Shown here piece by piece: positions 1 to 6,018 of a stretch of 12,771 bases of DNA; within the stretch, counting starts at the first letter, position 1; every line of letters begins with the position of its first letter. The stretch comes from Thermoplasmatota archaeon (GTDB lineage: Archaea > Thermoplasmatota > Thermoplasmata > Methanomassiliicoccales > Methanomassiliicoccaceae). The stretch covers positions 284-13,054 of the forward strand of contig JAKIXL010000003.1 in assembly GCA_022709105.1 (NCBI GenBank), read 5' to 3'. A model generated the notes under the pieces. That model worked only from the letters and a program-made list of their open reading frames with translations, made no database searches and had not been told where the DNA came from. Both the position numbers and the translations under genes were made by a program.

Positions 1-1050
1 TGCCACGGCCTTCAGGGGGCAGCCGCCATGCATCTTCAGGGCCTTTATCGAACAAACGAGCACCGCGCAGTTGGGCCGGAAGCCGTCGCTGCGGCAAACG
101 ATGTCGAAGAACTTCTCCGCCCCCAGGTCGGAGGCGAAGCCTCCCTCGGTGACCACCACGTCAGCCATCTTCAGCGCGTACCTAGTGGCCAGCAGGCTGT
201 TGCTGCCGTGAGCTATATTGGCGAATGGGAAGCCGTGCACGAACACGGGCTGGCCTTCCAGCGTTTGCACCAGATTGGGTTTGATGGCATCCTTCAGCAG
301 CACCAGCATCGCGCCGACGCATTCCAGCTGCGAGGCGCGGACCGGCTCTCCCCGGACGTTGTACGCGACGACCATGCGTCCAAGCCGCGACCTCAGGTCG
401 TCCATGGAGGTGGCCAATGCAAGGATGGCGCTGATCTCGGATGCCGCGGTGATCAAGAACCCGCTCTCTCGCGGAACCCCTCCCACAGTGCGTCCGCCTA
501 GGCCCACCACGATGTCCCTCAGCTCGCGGCAGTTCATGTCGATCGCCTTCTTCCATACCACCCTGGTCGGGTCGATCTCCAGCTCGTTGCGGTGGGCTAT
601 ATGGTTCTCCACCATGGCCGAGAGCAGGTTGTGGGCGGAGGTCACGGCATGGATGTCCCCGGTGAAGTGCAGGTCGATGTCCCACATGGGGTAGACCTGC
701 GCCAGACCTCCCCCGGTGGCGCCGCCCTTGATGCCGAACACCGGACCCATGGACGGTTCCCGCAGAGCGCCCATCACCTTCACGCCGATGTGTCCCAGCG
801 CCTCCATGAGGCCGATGGAGGTGACGGTCTTCCCCTCCCCGGCCTTGGTCGCGGTGATCGCGGTCACCAGGACAAGCTTCCCGTCCTCGCGGTCGTCCAT
901 TCGGCGCAGGACGGAAAGCGGGACCTTGGCCATGTAACGTCCGTGCAGCTCCAGGTCGTCCCTGGACAGACCCATGGCGGCGGCCACCTCCTCTATCGGG
1001 CGCACGATGGCCTCCTGGGCAATATCGATGTCGGCCTTCATCTTGGTCAT
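1..1050 (-). CDS. fhs: Formate-tetrahydrofolate ligase (formyl-THF synthetase), 3' end cut by the window edge
   Basis: This enzyme joins formate to tetrahydrofolate using ATP, giving 10-formyl-THF in the cytoplasm. I translated the minus strand from the ATG at 1050: 350 codons run open to base 1. The family is usually about 550 residues, so roughly the last 200 are outside the window. The nucleotide-binding loop [10 protein letters not shown] lies near residues 66-75, and the hallmark stretch [19 protein letters not shown] near 98-115 is followed by [20 protein letters not shown] near 124-143. These are strong family signatures. The start is chosen because the conserved N-terminal part begins soon after it and a TATA-like element sits about 20-27 bases upstream, implying a very short leader. 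It diverges from folD, which acts on the same cofactor; with FolD it would supply formyl-, methenyl- and methylene-THF for purine, thymidylate and serine metabolism. No frameshift is visible in the 350 codons. Confidence 0.95.
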   Translation of the reverse strand, partial: MTKMKADIDIAQEAIVRPIEEVAAAMGLSRDDLELHGRYMAKVPLSVLRRMDDREDGKLVLVTAITATKAGEGKTVTSIGLMEALGHIGVKVMGALREPSMGPVFGIKGGATGGGLAQVYPMWDIDLHFTGDIHAVTSAHNLLSAMVENHIAHRNELEIDPTRVVWKKAIDMNCRELRDIVVGLGGRTVGGVPRESGFLITAASEISAILALATSMDDLRSRLGRMVVAYNVRGEPVRASQLECVGAMLVLLKDAIKPNLVQTLEGQPVFVHGFPFANIAHGSNSLLATRYALKMADVVVTEGGFASDLGAEKFFDIVCRSDGFRPNCAVLVCSIKALKMHGGCPLKAVA

Positions 1051-1069
1051 CGGGGGAAGTCAAGGGAGA

Positions 1070-1077
1070 CTTAAAAA
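1070..1077 (-). promoter_or_regulatory. Candidate TATA box of fhs
   Basis: On the minus strand the sequence TTTTTAAG lies 20-27 bases before the fhs ATG at 1050. It is an AT-rich island in a GC-rich surrounding and is placed as expected for an archaeal TATA box serving a transcript with almost no leader. No clear Shine-Dalgarno sequence is seen before the ATG, which fits leaderless translation. The match to the archaeal consensus is only fair. Confidence 0.45.
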
Positions 1078-1187
1078 CCGTTCGGGACGTGGGAGCGGCC
1101 GTAGAGGTCTTGGCGGTCCTTGCCCCATCCAGGCCCCATGCGGGCCGGGCCTCTTACCGGCACTGTTCCACCGGTCCGGGTAAAGAT

Positions 1188-1483
1188 CGATCGATGGCCA
1201 GGTCATTGTCGCTGAGCGCTCGATCGGCGCTCCCATAGGAGAAAGTGACAATGATGCCCCCTGGGACGCTGTGACCAGCGCCCCGATCGAACCGGCCTTC
1301 TGTATAGTGCGCATCGACCCGCATTCCTGCAGCGACGATGTTCTCGTTCCTCTCGGCGATCGCGGGGTCGATCATGTTCGCACTGGGATTGTCGACCGCC
1401 GGGCGGGCGGAAAGCGACGGAGCGGCGTGGGCCGCACGATGACGGTGATGTTCTCCATGGCAACCACCGCCAGCGTCCGATCG
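1188..1483. repeat. Cluster of five CGATCG palindromes
   Basis: The 6-base palindrome CGATCG occurs at 1188-1193, 1221-1226, 1284-1289, 1357-1362 and 1478-1483. At about 60% GC one copy is expected per roughly 3 kb, so five in under 300 bases is a strong local excess. By eye I find only about seven other copies in the remaining 12 kb. Spacings are irregular (33, 63, 73 and 121 bases), so this is not a tandem array. It may be a set of protein-binding or methylation sites, or simply a compositional quirk. Confidence 0.6.
1214..1232. repeat. Inverted repeat around one CGATCG copy
   Basis: GAGCGC at 1214-1219 and GCGCTC at 1227-1232 are exact inverted copies flanking TCGATCG. The element could form a 6-pair GC-rich hairpin with a 7-base loop or act as a dimeric protein-binding site. 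It lies in the non-coding stretch between fhs and folD. No T-tract follows on either strand, so it does not look like a terminator. Confidence 0.5.
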
Positions 1484-1707
1484 ATCTTTTGAACCTAATT
1501 TGGCCGGGCCGGTGATGGGGAGAGGCGTCCCCGCGATATGGTCCCTCAATGCGGGCGGCATAGGTATTGCTCTTCCAAGTCCTTGCCGAAACCTCGGCGA
1601 TGCACCGCCCCAAGTCTCGGAATGGCAAGGGATCGGCCGGCCAAAAGACCGCCGGTCATCGCCAAGGTTATAGCCCCTCTCACCACTACTCCGAGAAGGT
1701 TTGGCAA

Positions 1708-2598
1708 ATGGCTGCGAAGGTCATACACGGTCCAGAGGTCGCGGAACAGATAAGGCAGGAGCTCAGGGTCAAGATCGCACAACTTAAGGAGAGGGGGACC
1801 GTCCCCGGGCTGGCAGTGGTGCTGGCGGGGGAGGACCCGGCCTCGCAGCAGTATGTGCGCAACAAGGTCAAGGCTTGTCAGGAGCTCGGCCTCCACTCCC
1901 GCACGGTCCTTCTGCCGGACGATGCCTCCGAGGCCGATGTGCTTAACGCGGTGGACGAACTGAACTCGGACCCTGCTATCCACGGCTTCCTGGTTCAGCT
2001 GCCTCTCCCGAAACATATCGACGAGAACAAGGTGATCATGCGCATCGACCCGTCAAAGGATGCCGATGGGTTCCACCCCATCAACGTTGGCAGGATGCTC
2101 ATAGGCGATCCAGTGTTCCTGCCGGCCACACCGAGCGGCATCCAGGAGATGCTGCTGCGCTCCGGGAACGATCCCGATGGGAAGCACGTGGTCATAGTCG
2201 GCCGCAGCAACATAGTGGGAAAGCCCCTTGCGGCCATCCTCATGCAGAAGAAGAAGGGCGCGAACGCCACGGTCACGGTGTGCCATTCCCGCACTCGAGG
2301 GTTGGCCGATATCGTGCGTACAGGGGACATTGTCGTGGCTGCCATCGGGTCCCCGGGGTTCATCACCGCGGACATGATCAAGGAGGGGGCAGTGGTCATC
2401 GACGTCGGAACCAACAGGGTGGACGATCCCTCGGCCAAGAGAGGTTATCGGTGGGTCGGGGACGTGGACTTCGATGCGGTATCGGTCAAGGCCTCCGCGA
2501 TAACTCCGGTGCCGGGGGGCGTTGGTCCGATGACCATAGTGATGTTGATGAAGAACACCGTCACGGCGGCCTGCCGCGCCGCCGGGATCGAGCGCTGA
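1708..2598 (+). CDS. folD: Bifunctional methylene-THF dehydrogenase / methenyl-THF cyclohydrolase
   Basis: FolD interconverts 5,10-methylene-, methenyl- and 10-formyl-tetrahydrofolate, with NAD(P) as electron carrier. The 296-residue product has the usual family length. Visible signatures are the catalytic YVRNK stretch (Tyr49, Lys53), GFLVQLPLPKHI and DKDADGFHP-like SKDADGFHPINVG in the substrate site, the Rossmann segment VVIVGRSNIVGKPLAAIL, GTNRVDD, VGDVDF, and the C-terminal PVPGGVGPMT. The frame is open upstream to 1567, but the ATG at 1708 is preferred because MAAKVIHGPEVA matches the normal FolD N-terminus and GAGAAGG precedes it; the 47 extra residues upstream look non-coding. It lies divergent to fhs across a long gap and ends 39 bases before the convergent hypothetical gene. 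In a methanogen it would serve biosynthetic one-carbon transfer and not methanogenesis itself (inference). Confidence 0.96.
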   Translation: MAAKVIHGPEVAEQIRQELRVKIAQLKERGTVPGLAVVLAGEDPASQQYVRNKVKACQELGLHSRTVLLPDDASEADVLNAVDELNSDPAIHGFLVQLPLPKHIDENKVIMRIDPSKDADGFHPINVGRMLIGDPVFLPATPSGIQEMLLRSGNDPDGKHVVIVGRSNIVGKPLAAILMQKKKGANATVTVCHSRTRGLADIVRTGDIVVAAIGSPGFITADMIKEGAVVIDVGTNRVDDPSAKRGYRWVGDVDFDAVSVKASAITPVPGGVGPMTIVMLMKNTVTAACRAAGIER

Positions 2599-2637
2599 CC
2601 CCATGACCGGCCTCGAGCCTTCCTCCGGCGTTCGTGT

Positions 2638-3252
2638 TCAACCTACGCGGAACAGTAAAGCGCTGCCGGGGGAGCAACGAGCGGTGGCCTCGTCCTTCAT
2701 AAAAAGTCTTTCCGCCTGCAAGAGGAACTCGTATACCTCATCGCCGGGGCCCAGGACCTCGATGGTCCCGAAGACCTGCAGGCCTTGGATCTCTGGAGGC
2801 CCGCCCAATATGACCAGCGAACCTGCTGACACCCTGCTGGTCCTGGGGGAGACGGCCGAAGGGACGATGCCTCCGATGGACGACTGGTCGAAATTGCGCG
2901 GATCGGAGTAGAACCACAGTGCAGACTCCGACCTCACTTCAGGGTCCTTCCTCCGGCAAGCGTCTCGAAAGAGGTCGGTGAACTCTCCGATGATGTCCTC
3001 GCGGGGAAGCGGCCCCATGCTTGCTGTGAACAAGCTGTCAGGAACGAGCGGCGAAGAGGGAAGCATCACCTGCACGCTGCCTGGACGCATGGAGCGGTCC
3101 GATGGCCTGTTCCCCCGGAAGGCCCGGCCCATGGTCGCGCGGTCCACCGACAACCAACGTATCAGCTGGGATGGCAACGCTCTTATGTGTCCAGATGCAT
3201 TCCCGCCGCTTCTAAGCGGGGCGCTAGATGGAACGGTCTCTGACCCGAACAT
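2638..3252 (-). CDS. Hypothetical protein, 204 residues
   Basis: I do not recognise this protein. It is probably real: the frame is open for 204 codons, codons end mostly in G or C like the neighbours (for example GAG GAC ATC ATC GGA GAG TTC), no other gene occupies the strand pair, and an AT-rich TATA-like sequence lies about 26-30 bases before its ATG. The N-terminal 75 residues are rich in Ser, Arg, Pro and Gly. The part from about residue 82 looks more structured, with GEFTDLFRDACRRKD, then SLVILGGPPEI, LQVFGTIEVLG and EVYEFLLQAERLFMKDEA. No signal peptide, membrane helix, zinc site or catalytic motif is evident. Its stop is 39 bases from the folD stop (convergent), and it is divergent from kptA. 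The start could be further in (Met41 or Met55). Confidence 0.72.
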   Translation of the reverse strand: MFGSETVPSSAPLRSGGNASGHIRALPSQLIRWLSVDRATMGRAFRGNRPSDRSMRPGSVQVMLPSSPLVPDSLFTASMGPLPREDIIGEFTDLFRDACRRKDPEVRSESALWFYSDPRNFDQSSIGGIVPSAVSPRTSRVSAGSLVILGGPPEIQGLQVFGTIEVLGPGDEVYEFLLQAERLFMKDEATARCSPGSALLFRVG

Positions 3253-3277
3253 CGTACATGCTTGATAACAGGACCCG

Positions 3278-3295
3278 TATATAGATTTCTATATA
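3278..3295. promoter_or_regulatory. TATA-like palindrome in the divergent promoter region
   Basis: TATATAGA (3278-3285) and TCTATATA (3288-3295) form a perfect inverted repeat separated by TT, in the AT-rich 146-base gap between the divergent hypothetical gene (ATG at 3252) and kptA (ATG at 3399). On the minus strand the near half is 26-33 bases before the ATG, the right place for a TATA box with an almost leaderless transcript. The perfect symmetry could instead mark a dimeric regulator site, or both. Confidence 0.6.
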
Positions 3296-3371
3296 TTTTC
3301 GTAGTCATTTATAATAATATTAGAAGATTATTTTTCCGCCGATATGGTTCAGCTCGTTCGGTCCATGCAAA

Positions 3372-3380
3372 ACTATTAAC
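3372..3380 (+). promoter_or_regulatory. Candidate TATA box of kptA
   Basis: ACTATTAAC is centred 23 bases before the kptA ATG, where a TATA box for a leaderless transcript would lie, and no ribosome site precedes that ATG. A better AT-rich match (TTTATAATAAT, near 3308-3318) is about 80 bases upstream and would give a longer leader. The choice between them is uncertain. Confidence 0.35.
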
Positions 3381-3398
3381 AATTCTCGTTCATACCCC

Positions 3399-4064
3399 AT
3401 GAAGATGCTGAGAGAGTGCACTGAGCATGGCTACTTCCGGGGTGAGAGATGCCCGGTTTGCGGCGAGGAAGGCAGGTTCCTGATGAGCGATGAGGAGCTG
3501 GAGCGCATCGGGAGGACCATGGCCGGAGCTCTACGCCATTTCCCTGACAAGTTCAGCCTTAGAATGGACGACCAGGGCTTCGTCCCACTCCGTGACTTCA
3601 TCGCCGCGGTAAAGAAGTACAATCCTAGGTATCATTGGTTGCGGCCCCACCACATCATCGCCCTCATCGAGACCGACCCCAAGGGCAGATATCAGGTGAG
3701 CAACGACCTGATCCGAGCGACGTACGGGCACTCGCTGAACCTTGACCTCAGATTGCCGACGGACAACATCCCAAGGGCCCTTTTCTATCCTACGACGCCA
3801 GAGGAGGCGGACATCATCCTGGAGACCGGCCTCAAGCCCTCGGACCGCAAAATGGTGCATCTGTCTAAGACCTATGCCGACGCGGTCAAGGCTGGGCAGG
3901 TGCGGACGGAGGAGCCAATAATACTGGAGATCGATACGGCCAGCCTTATCGCTTCAGGGGTGGAGGTCCAACGTGCGGCACGTACAGTTTACTTGGTACG
4001 AGAGGTTCCCGCAGAGTTCCTTCACCGCGCGGAGGAAGAGGAGATGAACGAGGCAGAGAGCTGA
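3399..4064 (+). CDS. kptA: RNA 2'-phosphotransferase, KptA/Tpt1 family
   Basis: The family transfers an internal RNA 2'-phosphate to NAD+, leaving a 2'-OH and releasing ADP-ribose 1'',2''-cyclic phosphate and nicotinamide. This 221-residue protein starts with a small zinc-ribbon-like segment (Cys7, His10, Cys18, Cys21), as I recall for archaeal members, followed by a winged-helix part with the catalytic pair Arg46-His47 in GALRHFPD, then IRATYGHS (Arg106, His111). The NAD-binding half includes FYPTTPEEADIILETGL, the DRKMVHLS segment (Arg150, His154) and AGQVRTEEP, whose Arg169 probably corresponds to the fourth catalytic Arg. The archaeal FYPTT replaces the LYHGT of bacterial and fungal enzymes. 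The role in archaea is not settled, because their tRNA splicing does not leave a 2'-phosphate; repair of RNA or ADP-ribosyl transfer has been proposed. It is divergent from the hypothetical gene and 46 bases before the DUF2797 gene. Confidence 0.92.
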   Translation: MKMLRECTEHGYFRGERCPVCGEEGRFLMSDEELERIGRTMAGALRHFPDKFSLRMDDQGFVPLRDFIAAVKKYNPRYHWLRPHHIIALIETDPKGRYQVSNDLIRATYGHSLNLDLRLPTDNIPRALFYPTTPEEADIILETGLKPSDRKMVHLSKTYADAVKAGQVRTEEPIILEIDTASLIASGVEVQRAARTVYLVREVPAEFLHRAEEEEMNEAES

Positions 4065-4110
4065 ACCTCCTACCGAAAATCTGATTATCGTTCACGCTCA
4101 CTCCTTGTGC

Positions 4111-4953
4111 ATGGAGCGCTCCGACCGGAAGGCCGAGGTCACGCTGGACAAGCACGTCCTGTCCTTTCATTGGGATGGTTTCGATCCCCATCTGCTGCTC
4201 TATGACCGTACGGCGCGCAAGGTGGACGAGCTACCGTTGGACCGCCTCGCCCTGGCGGTGGGCGAGGGGCGGACCTGCGTCGGCCGTTTCAGCGAGCATG
4301 GATATCAGCCCTGCCCGGCGCAGAGGGCGGTAGGAAGGTTCGAGACCTGCCAGGCCTGCGCGGAGCCGTGGATACCGGTCCTCGGCTGTGTGTTCGAGCC
4401 CCGGTGCGACGGCGGTCTTTGCGATCGGCCGGAGTTCTGCTCCCGAAGGCACGTGGTGTACCTCGCCTCCTTCGGCAACTTGATCAAGGTGGGCATGACC
4501 AGCGCATCCAGGCTCAAGGAGAGGGCGATAGAGCAGGGGGCGGACGCCGTCCGGCCGCTGTTCGAGTGCCAGGACCGAAAGGAGGCGAGGACCCTGGAGA
4601 AGGAGACCTCCAGGAGATATAAGATCCCTCAGGAGATCAGGGCCGCCAGGTTCACGAAGGCCTGGACGGGGAAACCCTCCGCGGAGGCCATCAGGCACGT
4701 TCACGAGCACTATCTGGAGCGCATCTCAAGGTGGAAAGAGCCGGCCAAGGCGGAGATCATATTCCTGGACCGATATCCGGTGAGGGAGCTGCCTAGGTCA
4801 CCGCCTCTATCCGTTCCGACCCCCGGAGCGCATCGAGGCGAGGTGATGGGCATCAAGGGCCGCCACATGTTGTTCCGTGATAGGATGGGGCGGCCGAGAC
4901 TGCTGGACCTTAGCGATCTCCAGACCAGGAACGTCGGGTTCCTGGACCATTGA
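4111..4953 (+). CDS. DUF2797-type cysteine-rich protein
   Basis: This 280-residue protein matches my memory of the DUF2797 family, whose function is unknown. It has eight cysteines between residues 56 and 110 (56, 68, 80, 83, 93, 99, 104, 110), probably binding zinc, including CVGRFSEHGYQPCP and ETCQACAE. Directly after them comes HVVYLASFGNLIKVGMT (114-130), then Arg134 and EQGA (141-144). That string resembles the core of GIY-YIG nucleases (VYLA..G..KVGMT....R), so a nuclease-like fold is possible, but this is an inference. The C-terminal 100 residues are basic and carry no motif I know. The ATG at 4111 is chosen over a TTG two codons earlier. The gene follows kptA by 46 bases and ends just before the marker-11-like gene, so it may share a transcript with either. 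RNA or DNA binding is plausible. Confidence 0.82.
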   Translation: MERSDRKAEVTLDKHVLSFHWDGFDPHLLLYDRTARKVDELPLDRLALAVGEGRTCVGRFSEHGYQPCPAQRAVGRFETCQACAEPWIPVLGCVFEPRCDGGLCDRPEFCSRRHVVYLASFGNLIKVGMTSASRLKERAIEQGADAVRPLFECQDRKEARTLEKETSRRYKIPQEIRAARFTKAWTGKPSAEAIRHVHEHYLERISRWKEPAKAEIIFLDRYPVRELPRSPPLSVPTPGAHRGEVMGIKGRHMLFRDRMGRPRLLDLSDLQTRNVGFLDH

Positions 4954-5007
4954 ACATGGCAGAGGCGGTAGGCCCTGCGGCTACGGAAAGTCTTTTTACA
5001 GAAATCA

Positions 5008-5016
5008 GTATTAAAG
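5008..5016 (+). promoter_or_regulatory. Candidate TATA box for the marker-11-like gene
   Basis: GTATTAAAG lies in an AT-rich patch (4986-5018) that stands out from the GC-rich coding sequence around it. It is centred 31 bases before the ATG at 5043, and GGAG at 5028-5031 could be the ribosome site for that ATG. If it is the promoter, the ATG at 4956 is not used. The patch would be coding if translation starts at 4956. Confidence 0.45.
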
Positions 5017-5042
5017 GCCGTTACCCTGGAGAGCATGTCCTC

Positions 5043-5996
5043 ATGTCCGTTGTGTTGACACCAGACCAGATAACCAGCAAGTATGGAAAGTTGTTCTGCA
5101 AGGGCATCTATACCCTGGTTGATGAGAAGAACGGAGTGGCCACCATCATAGAGGAGTGCATCGCCAAGGGGCCGGTGGAGTGGGATGCGGCCAACCGCCG
5201 GAGGGCCGGCGGTGCGATTACCGATGTCCGAGTTGAGGGCACTACCCTGATCATGGAAGCCATTATCGGGGAACGGGAGGTCAGCTTCGGCCCGGCGTCC
5301 AAGGACGTGGGCGGGCAGGGGCTCAAGGCTCTGAGGGTGGACGGCGATCGCGTGATAACGACCTGGGTCGGACTGGCAGGGGCCAGTGTGGGTATAGGGG
5401 CGTGCATGCCTCAAGGCCCCGGGACCATCGAGGCCGTGTATGCCGATGATGCCAAGATCGGGGGCGCTCACCGCGTGGAAGTGAGCGTGGTGACCCCCAA
5501 GCTGGTACGGGTCATCTATGCCGTGGACGATACGGACACCAAGGAGAAGGGGGCCTCCTGGGTCCTGATGTTGCAGATGGCCCGCGAGATCAAGTGCGGC
5601 CACTATCTGGAGCATAAGATCGTGCAGCTGAACCCCAACGTTCCGGAGAAGACCACCAACTGCGTCGCGGTGGGCGTCTCCTTTGCCGTCGCGGAGAGCG
5701 ATGTTCCCAAGCTCACGGAGCAGGTTGTTAAGTTCATCAAAGAGCATACATACAGCGATAACACCACCCTGGCGGTCTTCCAGGGCCTCAGGGTGCCCGC
5801 GGAGGTCACCGATTACGGCAGAAGGGCCAAGAAAGAGATCTTCAAGATCGCAGATGCAAGGGAAGTGGCGGAGCGCAACGGCGTGCAACTGATCGAGGTC
5901 ACAGGAAAGCGCGGCACAATCGGCGCGGTCGCGGGAATAGGGTGCTTCGACCTAGGCCTTGAAGCGGCCGCGCTGCCCGAGGACGAACTTCGATAA
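5043..5996 (+). CDS. Methanogenesis marker protein 11-like protein with a TiaS-like DDTD motif
   Basis: The 317-residue product carries IYAVDDTDTKEKGASW with the acidic motif DDTD at residues 162-165, seen both in TiaS (the agmatidine synthase of archaeal tRNA-Ile2) and, as DDTDTKEEGATW, in the protein I recall as methanogenesis marker 11. Other marker-11-like stretches are VQLNPNVPEKTTNCV and a late AVAGIGCFDLG. It lacks the long C-terminal RNA-binding parts of TiaS. Marker 11 was defined by occurring in methanogens; its reaction is unknown, and an ATP-dependent step is only a guess from the TiaS resemblance. The start is uncertain: ATG 5043 has GGAG and a TATA-like element upstream, whereas ATG 4956 would add 29 residues that look unlike a conserved N-terminus and overlaps nothing useful. 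It follows the DUF2797 gene and precedes uppS by 22 bases, probably in one transcript. Confidence 0.78.
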   Translation: MSVVLTPDQITSKYGKLFCKGIYTLVDEKNGVATIIEECIAKGPVEWDAANRRRAGGAITDVRVEGTTLIMEAIIGEREVSFGPASKDVGGQGLKALRVDGDRVITTWVGLAGASVGIGACMPQGPGTIEAVYADDAKIGGAHRVEVSVVTPKLVRVIYAVDDTDTKEKGASWVLMLQMAREIKCGHYLEHKIVQLNPNVPEKTTNCVAVGVSFAVAESDVPKLTEQVVKFIKEHTYSDNTTLAVFQGLRVPAEVTDYGRRAKKEIFKIADAREVAERNGVQLIEVTGKRGTIGAVAGIGCFDLGLEAAALPEDELR

Positions 5997-6018
5997 CCAT
6001 AGGGCTTCTGGTAACGTC

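Larger units (their letters stand above)
1051..1707. other. Long divergent intergenic region between fhs and folD, no convincing gene
   Basis: This 657-base stretch separates divergent fhs and folD. Several short open frames cross it on both strands (up to 141 codons), but none resembles a known family, none has a convincing start signal, and they overlap one another. The best-looking piece is minus strand from about 1375 down to 1154, where codons end mostly in G or C as in the neighbouring genes. It could be a decayed gene. The region also holds five CGATCG palindromes and a GC-rich inverted repeat. A possible TATA-like GGTTATAGC lies near 1665-1673, about 35-43 bases before the folD ATG, with GAGAAGG at about 1693-1699 as a weak ribosome site. 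No tRNA or recognised riboswitch was seen. Confidence 0.6.

Noticed and set aside
182..1063. A 293-codon minus-strand frame overlapping fhs in another phase
   Set aside because: It is Arg/Gly/His-rich and shadows the clear Fhs frame, which carries the conserved motifs from 1050 to 1.
1271..1492. A 73-codon plus-strand frame in the fhs-folD gap
   Set aside because: Third codon positions and residue composition do not look coding, no start signal is evident, and no family was recognised.
1567..1707. A 47-residue N-terminal extension of FolD
   Set aside because: The extension is Ser/Lys/His-rich and unlike FolD, while the ATG at 1708 begins exactly at the normal family N-terminus and has an upstream ribosome-site-like sequence.
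3399..4064. KptA as inactive because it lacks the LYHGT motif
   Set aside because: The FYPTT replacement is what I recall in archaeal KptA proteins, and the catalytic Arg-His pair, the Arg of IRATYGHS and the later Arg residues are present.
4385..4405. GTTCGAGCCCC resembling the T-arm of a tRNA
   Set aside because: It lies inside the DUF2797 coding region with no acceptor or anticodon stem around it.
4710..5888. A 392-codon open frame on the minus strand opposite the DUF2797 and marker-11-like genes
   Set aside because: It is antisense to two well supported genes and is Leu/His/Gly-rich with no family resemblance. Long antisense frames are expected in GC-rich genes with G/C third positions.
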